The position numbers were made by a program, and so were the translations under genes. Shown in pieces: positions 7,940 through 15,782 of a stretch of DNA of 64,000 bases (its first letter is position 1; every line of letters begins with the position of its first letter). Under the pieces are notes generated by a model. The model worked only from the letters and a program-made list of their open reading frames with translations, ran no database searches and was not told where the DNA came from. This stretch comes from Cohnella hashimotonis (lineage in GTDB: Bacteria; Bacillota; Bacilli; Paenibacillales; Paenibacillaceae): assembly GCF_030014955.1 (NCBI RefSeq), contig NZ_JAGRPV010000001.1, positions 5,084,001 through 5,148,000 on the forward strand, in the 5' to 3' direction.

Positions 7940-9304
7940 ATGAATGTAACACGGTATCGCTCTTTTAAGAGGGCGATCGCGGCTGGACTGCTTGCCTTGC
8001 TGTGTTGTGCCGGTACTGCGGCTCCTCAATCGCACGCGGCGCCGACGACAACGGAGACTATACCGCTGCAGCCGCTCATCGATGCCACGCCTTCCGGGCA
8101 GACGCTCGTTCTTTCCGGGGACCGCGTCTATACGGGGCCGGCCATCGTTTCCGTCGCCATTACGATCTCCTCGGACAGTGAGGCCATCGTGAAGAACGAT
8201 AGCGATCGTCCGGCACTTACGCTGTCGGCAGACGGAATCGTGCTGAAGGGCATCGCCCTAGTGGACAGCCAGACCGATCCCAAGAAGCCTGCCGTGCTGG
8301 TGCAGTCCGACGGCAACCGGCTGGAACAGCTGCGAATCAAGTCGCAAGGGGGCGGCATCTTTCTCAGGAAAGCAAACGATAATCTGATCCTGAATAGCCG
8401 CATCGAAGGCGCGCACCCCGATGACCCGGACGAGCCGTATTCCCGGCGCGGCAACGGCATCGATCTGCTCGCATCGGCACGCAACGTCATTGAAGGCAAC
8501 ACCATCGTACATGTCCATGACGGCGTGTACGGCGAGAGCAGCAACGAGACCCTTGTTCGCGGCAATGTAGCGACCGACTCGAGGTACGGCTACCACTTTA
8601 TGTTTTCGGGCAAGACCGAGATTGCAGACAATGTCGGCGAAGGCAATGTCACCGGCGGCATGGTGATGAGCGTCGAGGGTGCCGTCGTCAAAGGTAATCG
8701 CTTCGAGAAGCAGACGGAAAACGTCAACTCGCAGGGCATTTTGCTGTTCGACGTCCATCGCTCCGAAATCAGCGGCAACCGCGTCGTCGGCAATCGTGTC
8801 GGTCTCTATATCGAGCAATCGACGGAGAATACGCTTGCTGACAATGAGGTCATCCAAAATTTCATCGGCATGCAAATGATTCAGTCCAGCGACAACCGGC
8901 TGCAAAATAGCCTATTCGCCGCGAACGTCAACCAGGCGCAGTCCACGGACAGCAAGGACAATGAGCTCAAGGGGAATTACTGGGACGACTTCGAGGCGCT
9001 CGACACGGACGGGGACGGCTTAAGTGATCTGAGCTACGAGATCGATCCTTTTTTCCTTCAGCTGACCGAGGATATTGACGCCTTTCAGGTATTTTTCCAA
9101 TCGCCCGGGCTGCCGTTTCTCGCTCAGATGTTCCATGCCGACACGGCCAACTGGCTCAAAGATCCGAGTCCGCTGCTTCAGCCGCCATTTGATTCACCAG
9201 AGACGGAATCCTCTGCGAACAGCCATTGGACATGGCTTCCGGGATCTCTGCTGCTTCTGGCCGCTCTAACAATCCTATACCGATGGGGGTACAAAAAATC
9301 ATGA
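7940..9304 (+). CDS. nosD: NosD-like periplasmic-type copper maturation protein
   Basis: 454 residues. Signal peptide (about 1-34), then a right-handed beta-helix built from repeats such as NRLEQLRIKS and NTIVHVHDGVYGESSNETLVRGN, and a single C-terminal membrane helix followed by a Lys-rich end. NosD, with the NosFY ABC transporter, delivers sulfur/copper for the copper centres of nitrous oxide reductase. It leads the operon nosD-nosL-nosY-nosF-lipoprotein-regulator; its stop overlaps the nosL start by four bases. The 278-base upstream gap holds a possible -10 (TACAAT near 7846) but no convincing -35, and a TTTGATCATATT stretch that only partly resembles an FNR site. No nosZ is in the window. 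Confidence 0.88.
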   Translation: MNVTRYRSFKRAIAAGLLALLCCAGTAAPQSHAAPTTTETIPLQPLIDATPSGQTLVLSGDRVYTGPAIVSVAITISSDSEAIVKNDSDRPALTLSADGIVLKGIALVDSQTDPKKPAVLVQSDGNRLEQLRIKSQGGGIFLRKANDNLILNSRIEGAHPDDPDEPYSRRGNGIDLLASARNVIEGNTIVHVHDGVYGESSNETLVRGNVATDSRYGYHFMFSGKTEIADNVGEGNVTGGMVMSVEGAVVKGNRFEKQTENVNSQGILLFDVHRSEISGNRVVGNRVGLYIEQSTENTLADNEVIQNFIGMQMIQSSDNRLQNSLFAANVNQAQSTDSKDNELKGNYWDDFEALDTDGDGLSDLSYEIDPFFLQLTEDIDAFQVFFQSPGLPFLAQMFHADTANWLKDPSPLLQPPFDSPETESSANSHWTWLPGSLLLLAALTILYRWGYKKS

Positions 9305-9885
9305 AAAAATCTTTAGCCGGAATTTTTGCGTTCATACTCATTCTCTCTCTGCTTGCCGGGTGCGGAAAAACGGAATACAAGCCGGTCGCCATCGACGAAA
9401 CGGTGGACAAGTGCCCGGTTTGCAACATGGCGGTTGCAGACGACCAATTCGCCGTCGAGATCATCCTCAAAAACAAGAAGGCGCTCAAGTTCGACGATCT
9501 CGGCGACCTGCATGTCTGGCGCGAGGAAAACGGCACGAAGGAAATCGGCGAGCAGTTCGTGCGAGACTACAATACAAAGGAATGGGTCAAGCTGGCCGAC
9601 GCGACTTATGTTTACGACAAGTCCATTCAGACGCCGATGGCCTTTAACGTGATCTCCTTCAAGGAAAAGAGCGATGCCGAAGCGTTCGTTTCCAAGGAAG
9701 GCAAGGGCCGGATCATGACCGCCGAGGAACTGGAAAACCACAAGTGGGAATCCAATGAGGACATGATGAAGGCGATGATGGAGGCGCATGCCGGCGAGAT
9801 GATGGGTATGGAGGGCGACGGCAAGAGTGACGACGGCGCAGCCAAAGACAGCGGCGGCATGGATATGAGTTCCGAATCGAAATAA
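9301..9885 (+). CDS. nosL: NosL-like copper chaperone lipoprotein
   Basis: 194 residues from ATG 9301, coupled to nosD (ATGA overlap). Lipobox LLAGC with lipid Cys21. The Cu-binding signature CPVCNM (Cys38, Cys41, Met43) is present, followed by the NosL alpha/beta domain. The C-terminus is an extra Met/Asp/Glu-rich tail (MMKAMMEAHAGEMMGMEG) that could bind further copper ions. NosL is the copper donor to the NosDFY complex and NosZ in denitrifiers. Confidence 0.9.
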   Translation: MKKSLAGIFAFILILSLLAGCGKTEYKPVAIDETVDKCPVCNMAVADDQFAVEIILKNKKALKFDDLGDLHVWREENGTKEIGEQFVRDYNTKEWVKLADATYVYDKSIQTPMAFNVISFKEKSDAEAFVSKEGKGRIMTAEELENHKWESNEDMMKAMMEAHAGEMMGMEGDGKSDDGAAKDSGGMDMSSESK

Positions 9886-9898
9886 GGGGTTGAACGCT

Positions 9899-10720
9899 GT
9901 GCTTCACCTGAAGACGATCGCTTCAAGGGAGATCAAGCTGGGCTTCCGCAATCCCTGGGCTTATTCGTTCATGGCGCTGTTCGCCCTGTTTAGCCTGGCA
10001 CTGCTGCTGATCCAGTCGCAAGCAAGTTTGGCGGGATATACAAGCACGACAGGGACGATGATCAACCTGATTCTTTATTTGCTGCCGCTGATGACGCTAT
10101 TGCTCGGCTCGTTTTCGCTGACCTCGGAGAAAGAGGAAGGCGGCTGGCGGTTGCTGTCCTCCTTCTCGCTTCGCACCCGCACTTATATATGGGGAAAATA
10201 TGCGGGATTGGCCGTTGTGTTGACCGTAATCGTCGCCTTCGGCTTCGGCCTTTCCGGTATCGCAGGCGCGCTGTTCGGACGGGGCTTCTCGCTGCAGGCG
10301 TTCGGCTTGTTCCTTCTCTTTTCCGTGCTGATCATTGGGCAGTTCCTCGGCATATCGGTGCTGCTGGGCGCGCTTTGCCGTAACCGCTGGCAGGCGCTCA
10401 CGTACGGCGTGGGCATCTGGTTCTTTTTGATCTTGGGCTGGCCGACGATACTCATCGCCGTTCTGGGATTCCTGCCCTACCTGTTCATCAAGCCGACGCT
10501 GGTCGCGCTGATCTTCATGAATCCCGCCGAGCTGAATCGCCTGTTCCTCATCGTTAAGATGGGCGGAGGCTCCATCCTTGGCCCCGAATATTATCAATGG
10601 GTCAAGTGGATACAGCAACCCACGGGCAGCCTTATTTTTGCGGGTGTGCTGATCCTCTGGGTCATCATCTATGTAGAAGCAGCGGCAGGCCTTTGGGAGA
10701 GGGGGCGCAGACGTGGATAA
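9899..10720 (+). CDS. nosY: NosY-like ABC transporter permease
   Basis: 273 residues if started at GTG 9899, which has AAGGGG nine bases upstream; an in-frame TTG at 9890 overlaps that site and is less likely. Six hydrophobic segments of the ABC-2 permease type, with the EKEEGGWRLLSSFSLRTRTYIWGKY cytoplasmic region typical of NosY-like proteins (shown here only as a landmark). It pairs with the ATPase encoded by the next gene, whose start lies eight bases inside this gene. Confidence 0.87.
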   Translation: MLHLKTIASREIKLGFRNPWAYSFMALFALFSLALLLIQSQASLAGYTSTTGTMINLILYLLPLMTLLLGSFSLTSEKEEGGWRLLSSFSLRTRTYIWGKYAGLAVVLTVIVAFGFGLSGIAGALFGRGFSLQAFGLFLLFSVLIIGQFLGISVLLGALCRNRWQALTYGVGIWFFLILGWPTILIAVLGFLPYLFIKPTLVALIFMNPAELNRLFLIVKMGGGSILGPEYYQWVKWIQQPTGSLIFAGVLILWVIIYVEAAAGLWERGRRRG

Positions 10721-11459
10721 AGAACGGCTTCAAATCGAGAACGTATCCAAGTCGATCGGCAAGTCGACGCTGCTCTACCCGTGTTCGCTTTCGGTCCGGG
10801 AGGGAGAGATTGTCGCGTTGTGCGGCGGCAACGGAGCCGGCAAGAGCACTTTGATCAACATGATCGCCGGCATCTCCAGACCGACGTCAGGCGCCATTTT
10901 ACTGGACGGCCTCGCCTGGTCAAGCGACCGAGTCGCCTATGCCGACCGGGTTGGCTACATGCCGGACGAATTTCAGTTCGGATCCGCGCTGACGGCATTC
11001 GAGACCCTTAGCTTTTACGCTTCGCTGCGGCGCGTCGGACGCGAGCGCGTGCTGGAACTGCTGGATACGGTGGGGTTGCTTGAAGTGAGGAATCGCAAGG
11101 TATCCACCTTCTCAAAAGGAATGCGCCAGCGCCTGCTGTTTGCACAAGCCATGCTGGCGAAGCCCGCGCTGCTGCTCTTGGACGAGCCGACCAACGGGCT
11201 GGACCCCTACTGGATGGAAGCCTTCGGCAAGCTGATCCGGTTGGCAGCCGGCAACGGGCAAGCCGTCGTCTTCTCCACGCACCAGCTTAATATAGCCGAA
11301 TCCTACGCAGATAGCGCTTTGTTTATGGTTTCTGGGCATGTGCGCTATTCGGGGGACGTTAAGACGCTAAAGGAACAATATCGCGGTGCTGGCGGATTGT
11401 ACGGGGCATTTGACCGAATCGTAGCGAGTGGCGCACCGATGGAACGGGAAGGAGAATAG
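10713..11459 (+). CDS. nosF: NosF-like ABC transporter ATPase
   Basis: 248 residues, GTG start with GAGAGGGGG upstream, overlapping nosY by eight bases. Walker A GGNGAGKST (about residues 38-46), signature STFSKGMRQRL, Walker B LLLLDEPTNGLDP and the H-loop STHQ are all intact. It powers the NosDFY transporter. Confidence 0.92.
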   Translation: MDKERLQIENVSKSIGKSTLLYPCSLSVREGEIVALCGGNGAGKSTLINMIAGISRPTSGAILLDGLAWSSDRVAYADRVGYMPDEFQFGSALTAFETLSFYASLRRVGRERVLELLDTVGLLEVRNRKVSTFSKGMRQRLLFAQAMLAKPALLLLDEPTNGLDPYWMEAFGKLIRLAAGNGQAVVFSTHQLNIAESYADSALFMVSGHVRYSGDVKTLKEQYRGAGGLYGAFDRIVASGAPMEREGE

Positions 11460-11461
11460 AG

Positions 11462-11857
11462 ATGCATCGATTCGGACACGCAAGACATACGCTTGGCGTG
11501 ACAGCCGCGCTTGTCGTTCTGCTGCTGCTCGCTGCGTGCGGGGCGTCGGGGAGAGAGCAGGCGCTTAAGTTTTCGGAGGTATCGCTGTCGAGCGAGCCTT
11601 CGCCGCCTGCGGCGGGACAAGAGACCAAGCTGATCGCTACCGTTGACAATGCGAAGTATGCCGCCCTTGAGGGCGAGGTACAATTTCAGATCAACTCCAA
11701 AAATGAACTGCCGAGTCTGATCGACGCCGTCAGCGAGGGCGACGCCTACGCTGCGTCGTATAAGTTTCCTTCTGCTGGAGAATACACGATTACGATTCAC
11801 ATGAGCTACGAGGACGAGCATTTCGCATTTACGAGGCAGCTGCAGGTAAATGAATAA
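11462..11857 (+). CDS. Small YtkA/FixH-like lipoprotein
   Basis: 131 residues. Signal with lipobox LLAAC, then an Ig-like domain (SSEPSPPAAGQETKLIATV ... GEYTITIHMSYED) of the YtkA/FixH type. The gene follows nosF by two bases in the same operon. It lacks the MxxMxCGM copper motif of the protein at 7227-7661. A periplasmic-side assembly role in the nos-type cluster is inferred; the exact function is unknown. Confidence 0.65.
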   Translation: MHRFGHARHTLGVTAALVVLLLLAACGASGREQALKFSEVSLSSEPSPPAAGQETKLIATVDNAKYAALEGEVQFQINSKNELPSLIDAVSEGDAYAASYKFPSAGEYTITIHMSYEDEHFAFTRQLQVNE

Positions 11858-11878
11858 GCCTGAAGAGGTGATTCATTC

Positions 11879-12526
11879 GTGGAGAAGACCTTTCGCGTCC
11901 TGATCGTAGATGACCACAAATATGCGAGGGAAGGCATGCGTGAAATTCTCAGCCAAGACCCGATTTTCCAGCTTGTCGCGGAGGGAAGCAGCGGACGAGA
12001 GGCAATCGCGCTTGCCGGGCGATGGCAGCCCGATCTGATCCTGATGGACATCCAGATGCAGGATATAGACGGGCTGGAGGCAACCCGGGAGATCAAGTGC
12101 AGGTTTCCTTCTGTGAAAATTGTGCTGGTCACGGTATCGGACGATATTATTCATCTATTTGATGCCTTAAAGAAGGGAGCCTCGGGTTATTTAATCAAAA
12201 ATTTGAATTCAAGTTCTTGGAATCAATACCTAAGGGCAGTCGCTTATGACGAGGTACCGTTCTCGAGGGAATTCGCGCAGCGCCTGCTTCAGGAATTTGC
12301 TTCGTCCAACCGTGCACAGGAGGGCGAAGTGCCTCTGACTGCCCGAGAGATCGAGATTTTAAAGTGGGTTTCGAAAGGCTGCTCCAATCGCGAAATCGCC
12401 GACGCTCTCACGATCTCGGAGCACACCGTCAAAAACCATTTAAAAAATATTTTGAACAAACTTCAATTGGATAATCGCGTACAACTGGCACGTTATGCAT
12501 ACGAGAAAGGCTACTTTAACCACTGA
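11879..12526 (+). CDS. NarL/LuxR-type response regulator (orphan)
   Basis: 215 residues, GTG start with AGAGG eight bases upstream. Receiver domain (about 1-120) with the phospho-acceptor Asp in LILMDIQMQDIDG, then a LuxR-type HTH (LTAREIEILKWVSKGCSNREIADALTISEHTVKNHL region, about 150-205). It is the last gene of the nos-type operon. No histidine kinase is next to it; the only kinase in the window (near 61 kb) belongs to another system. It could regulate the operon in response to oxygen, nitrogen oxides or redox state (inference). Confidence 0.88.
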   Translation: MEKTFRVLIVDDHKYAREGMREILSQDPIFQLVAEGSSGREAIALAGRWQPDLILMDIQMQDIDGLEATREIKCRFPSVKIVLVTVSDDIIHLFDALKKGASGYLIKNLNSSSWNQYLRAVAYDEVPFSREFAQRLLQEFASSNRAQEGEVPLTAREIEILKWVSKGCSNREIADALTISEHTVKNHLKNILNKLQLDNRVQLARYAYEKGYFNH

Positions 12527-12534
12527 AACAAGGA

Positions 12535-12570
12535 AAAGCGCGGGGTATCTGCAGCCCCGCGCTTTAATTT
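12535..12570. terminator. Bidirectional terminator after the nos-type operon
   Basis: An 11-bp perfect GC-rich stem (12535-12545 with 12555-12565), with a T-rich tail on the plus side and an A/T flank on the other. It separates the plus-strand operon from the minus-strand SCO gene. Confidence 0.9.
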
Positions 12571-12659
12571 TTATCCGCAAGCCAGTTGGTCAACGTGATC
12601 ACTTCATCTTCGCTAAGCCGGCCTTCAAACTTGGGCATCCCGCCTCCGTTATACACGTT
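12564..12659 (-). pseudogene. Remnant of a c-type cytochrome C-terminus
   Basis: In the frame next to the SCO stop, the minus strand encodes NVYNGGGMPKFEGRLSEDEV followed by ITLTNWLADKN and a TAA at 12564-12566. This is the characteristic distal-Met end of small Bacillus-type cytochromes c (the GGMP motif carries the axial Met). No CxxCH haem site lies upstream; the SCO frame occupies that place. It looks like the residue of a cytochrome gene joined to the SCO gene by deletion. It could also be translated as a 24-residue peptide from its internal ATG. Confidence 0.6.
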
Positions 12660-13266
12660 CCTTGAGCAGCGCTTTAATATCCCTTACGATTCGGTCGTTA
12701 TCCATATCCATTCCCATCTTATAGACGCTGCGAATTCTCTGTTTGCGGTCAATCAGGATGAGCGAGGTCGCGTTATGCACGAATTGACCGTTACCAAGAT
12801 TCTGTACCGTCACGCCGTACTGGCCGGCAACGTTGGCCGTTTCCGTTTCTTCGCCGCGCAGCAGCACCCAGCCTGACATATCCATTTTCATCTTGGCTGC
12901 GTAGTTGCGAAGGACATCGGGCGTATCTCGTTCGGGATCGAACGTAACGGCGATCATCTTCATCTTGTCTCCGAAAAGCCCCTGATCTTTTAGCTTATTT
13001 TGAATGAGTACCATGTTGTAACTCGTCGCGGGGCAGATATCCGGACAGCTTGTGAATATAAATTCCATTAATTGCACGGTTCCGTCCAGACTGTCCGAGC
13101 TGAACGGCTGACCGTTCAAATCCTGCAGCGCAAACTTGGATGCCGTACCCACTACGCGAAGCCCGTTGTCGGGATGCAGCCTGTTGTAGCCAATAAAAGC
13201 GATTAAAGCAAGCAGGACAGCGCATAAAACCATGGGGAACAAGTACCTTCGCGTTTGGCTAGACAT
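12649..13266 (-). CDS. SCO1/SenC family copper chaperone / thiol reductase
   Basis: 205 residues from ATG 13266, preceded by GAGAGGAG. One N-terminal membrane anchor (about 9-28), then a thioredoxin-fold domain with the Cu-binding CPDIC (Cys74, Cys78) and His164 in FVHNATS. SCO proteins load the CuA centre of cytochrome oxidase or nitrous oxide reductase. The 3' end overlaps the frame of a cytochrome c remnant. Convergent with the nos-type operon. Confidence 0.93.
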   Translation of the reverse strand: MSSQTRRYLFPMVLCAVLLALIAFIGYNRLHPDNGLRVVGTASKFALQDLNGQPFSSDSLDGTVQLMEFIFTSCPDICPATSYNMVLIQNKLKDQGLFGDKMKMIAVTFDPERDTPDVLRNYAAKMKMDMSGWVLLRGEETETANVAGQYGVTVQNLGNGQFVHNATSLILIDRKQRIRSVYKMGMDMDNDRIVRDIKALLKERV

Positions 13267-13477
13267 CCCGATCGCTCCTCTCGGTATAATCGTCACCATT
13301 CTATCACCGGGATGGAACGCAAACTATGACTCAAAAGGGTCAATTGAGCTTGCTACCGACACGGAACGCTCATACTCATGCGAGTAAAATGACTCCTTCG
13401 GGGGATTTGAATAGGCGATTTAAAGCGATAATGGCAAAAAGAATAGGCTAAGGGTTACTTAAAGGAGTCGTTAGGCG

Positions 13478-13564
13478 ATGAGCCGAGTAAACAAACGAAT
13501 AGAAATCGAGCTTTCCCACTTGTCAGGGAATATAAAAACCCGCCTAGCCGAAGCCAGACGGTGA
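13478..13564 (+). CDS. Possible 28-residue peptide
   Basis: ATG 13478 has AAAGGAG ten bases upstream and opens a 28-codon frame ending at TGA 13562-13564: a basic, probably helical peptide beginning MSRVNKRIEIELSHL. Nothing known is recognised. The good ribosome site is the only argument for it. Confidence 0.3.
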   Translation: MSRVNKRIEIELSHLSGNIKTRLAEARR

Positions 13565-13568
13565 AATG

Positions 13569-14525
13569 TTATTGAGCCGGTTCGTATTCATCCACATCGA
13601 AGTTAACGATCTTACCGTAAACGATGTACTCTGCACGAGCCTTGAACGGCCCTTTGTTCCAGGTCTTCACGAACTTGTACCGAGATGATTGCGTAGCAGA
13701 ATCGGTCCAGTCTAGGAAATTGTCCAGCTCAACAGCAGAAAGGTCGTACTCCTTCTCAGCTCCGCCGACTAGATGGATCGTTAGGAGTGCGCGGCCAGAG
13801 GATATCGGTGCGGTCGGTGTAGCACTCGCCTCGTTCGAATTGCCGCTTTCGCCGCTCGTGTTGATTGCTGTGACGACGTAATAATACTTTGTGCCGTTCG
13901 TTAGGCCGGTATCATTGTAAGAAGTACCAGTTACTGCAGTTGCGATCGTCGTATAAGGACCGCCTGCTATTTTAGATCGCTTGATGATGTAGCTTGTAGA
14001 GCCACTTACAGCAGACCAATTTAGAGACACTGAGGCGTCCAATGGAGCGGCCGACAGAGTACCTGGCGTACCCACTACTGGTCCAGTAGACAACGAATCA
14101 AATACATCTAATTCCCAGATATACATGCTTACCTTAGGTTTGAATATAACTTTTGATACATTGCTTACTGACTGGCTCAAGTCGACATGTTGGGCGTCGG
14201 TACTATTTTTCCAAAGAAAATGTTCAGTACGTAAAAGAACATTATTTGAATCATAAAACTCTAAATCAATATCCCAATTTGCTTTCGCCTTAAATGATCT
14301 AATTGTTTTTGGAGCATCAAATTCATACCAAATAAAATTAGTACCCGAGATTGTGACGCCAGTAGATTCGTTATTGTCTGTATAGACTGCTGTAACAAGA
14401 TGGACCGCATCTTTCAATGGATTTGGTGCAATAAGCCCCCCCGTATAAGCTGAAGCCTTCTCTTGTACCCCAATAAAAGGAACAAGCAATGCCAGAGCAA
14501 ACAACATCAACACGATTTTCTTCAA
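13569..14525 (-). CDS. Secreted FN3 protein, paralog 1 of 4
   Basis: About 318 residues from TTG 14525, which has GGGGAG at proper distance; this start gives a clean signal peptide (LKKIVLMLFALALLVPF) matching paralogs 3 and 4. Domains: signal peptide, a discoidin-like beta-sandwich (about 25-160; WYEFDAPKTIRSFKAKANWD), one fibronectin type III domain (about 170-250) and a conserved C-terminal domain of about 75 residues (ALLTIHLVGGAEKEYDLSA ... YIVYGKIVNFDVDEYEP). The C-terminal domain is shared by all four neighbours and is of unknown function. Likely exported to the surface or medium. Confidence 0.75.
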   Translation of the reverse strand: MKKIVLMLFALALLVPFIGVQEKASAYTGGLIAPNPLKDAVHLVTAVYTDNNESTGVTISGTNFIWYEFDAPKTIRSFKAKANWDIDLEFYDSNNVLLRTEHFLWKNSTDAQHVDLSQSVSNVSKVIFKPKVSMYIWELDVFDSLSTGPVVGTPGTLSAAPLDASVSLNWSAVSGSTSYIIKRSKIAGGPYTTIATAVTGTSYNDTGLTNGTKYYYVVTAINTSGESGNSNEASATPTAPISSGRALLTIHLVGGAEKEYDLSAVELDNFLDWTDSATQSSRYKFVKTWNKGPFKARAEYIVYGKIVNFDVDEYEPAQ

Positions 14526-14640
14526 ACCCAGCCACTCCCCAATATGTAATGCTACAATCATACTAGGTAAATTAAGGAACTATAAGTCTGTTTGTCGACA
14601 AATACTTACAGTACGATTAAAGGTTAACAAAGCCCGAGAG
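14526..14640 (-). repeat. Duplicated promoter block (copy 1)
   Basis: The sequence upstream of paralog 1 is nearly identical to that upstream of paralog 2 (15648-15760) and similar, with more changes, to that of paralog 4 (17755-17850). It includes a 12-base perfect palindrome TTTGTCGACAAA at 14591-14602, a likely operator, and the leader with GGGGAGTGG just before the start. Confidence 0.8.
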
Positions 14641-14659
14641 CCAAAGCTCTCGGGCTTTT
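14629..14659 (-). terminator. Terminator after paralog 2
   Basis: 13-bp perfect stem (14629-14641 with 14646-14658) immediately 3' of paralog 2 on the minus strand; the T tract is better on the plus side. Confidence 0.75.
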
Positions 14660-14663
14660 CCTT

Positions 14664-15647
14664 TTACTGCGCTGGTTCATATTCATCTACATCAAAGTTT
14701 ACGATCTTTCCATAAACTATGTATTCGGCGCGCGCCTTGAACGGTCCAAGACTCCAGGTCTTCACGAATTTATAACGGGAGGACTGCGTCGCGGAATCTG
14801 TCCATTCCAGGAAGTCTTCCAATTGTGTAGCTGACAGGTCATACTCCTTCTCAGCTCCACCGACGAGGTGAATTGTCAGGAGTGCGCGTGATAAAGGAAC
14901 TGATACAGGCTTTAAATTTACTGAATTGCTTTTTGTAGATTCATTTCCACTAGTATCAACTGCCGAAATATAAAATTCATAATTAGTACCATTTGTCAGA
15001 CCAGTAACTTCATATGAAGTTGATGTTTTAGGTACAGTAGTAAGGTATACACCGTCTTTATAAATTTTATATCCTGAGATATCGGGTTCAGTATTTGCGT
15101 CCCAGTTCAATGTTGCTGAAGCATCCCCAACCGATCCCGTTAAATTTATTGGTGAAACCGGAGGAATTGAATCACCTAATTCTCCCGCAAGAAACATAGT
15201 TCCGACTAAGGAATAAGAGTCCACAGTTAAAACTGCATAACGTACAGATTGAAAATTTATATCATAATAAACGGCGTCATTAGAAAGAAAACTTTTTGTG
15301 TAGATAAGAGATCCTTGGTCGTTATATAGCTTCATCGTACCTGGTTGAGAAGCATAAAATTTTATTGTTTTAATATTATAAGTATCCGCAAATTTATAAT
15401 AAAAATAATACCCGGCCCCGTAATTTCCTGTTGTCGAATCGTCCAAGTCTGTAACTCCGGCACCACCGTTTAAAGTGGTAAATGACAAGGTAGTCGGATC
15501 CTTAAAGGTAGTTAGATACAGGTGAGTTGAGTTTTTAAGTAGATTATCGTTCACAGTGTAGGTCGCAGCTGACGCTAATGAAGATAAAGCAATTAATCCT
15601 AAAAAGAAAGCTAAAACCATACCCAAAAACATTCTCATTTTTAACAC
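14664..15647 (-). CDS. Secreted FN3 protein, paralog 2 of 4
   Basis: About 327 residues from GTG 15647 (GGGGAG upstream); ATG 15638 is an alternative. Signal peptide ending at ASA, an N-terminal beta-sandwich of different sequence from the other three (FYYKFADTYNIKTIKFYAS), an FN3 domain and the common C-terminal domain (ALLTIHLVGGAEKEYDLSA). The changed N-terminal domain with constant C-terminus suggests domain swapping among the paralogs. AT-richer than flanking core genes. Confidence 0.75.
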   Translation of the reverse strand: MLKMRMFLGMVLAFFLGLIALSSLASAATYTVNDNLLKNSTHLYLTTFKDPTTLSFTTLNGGAGVTDLDDSTTGNYGAGYYFYYKFADTYNIKTIKFYASQPGTMKLYNDQGSLIYTKSFLSNDAVYYDINFQSVRYAVLTVDSYSLVGTMFLAGELGDSIPPVSPINLTGSVGDASATLNWDANTEPDISGYKIYKDGVYLTTVPKTSTSYEVTGLTNGTNYEFYISAVDTSGNESTKSNSVNLKPVSVPLSRALLTIHLVGGAEKEYDLSATQLEDFLEWTDSATQSSRYKFVKTWSLGPFKARAEYIVYGKIVNFDVDEYEPAQ

Positions 15648-15760
15648 AATACCACTCCCCAATATGTAATGCCACAATCATACTAGGTAAATTAAGGAAC
15701 TATAAGTCTGTTTGTCGACAATTATTTACATTACGATTAAAGGTTAAAAACGCCCGAGAG
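15648..15760 (-). repeat. Duplicated promoter block (copy 2)
   Basis: Second copy of the block described at 14526-14640; the palindrome here is TTGTCGACAA at 15712-15721. Confidence 0.8.
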
Positions 15761-15779
15761 CCAAGCTCCCGGGCGTTTT
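15747..15779 (-). terminator. Terminator after paralog 3
   Basis: Stem AAAACGCCCG / CGGGCGTTTT with three further pairs inside, just 3' of paralog 3. Confidence 0.75.
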
Positions 15780-15782
15780 CCT

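Noticed and set aside
12586..12876. Plus-strand frame over the SCO 3' end
   Set aside because: It is antisense to the SCO gene and lacks a ribosome site; the minus-strand reading explains the sequence.
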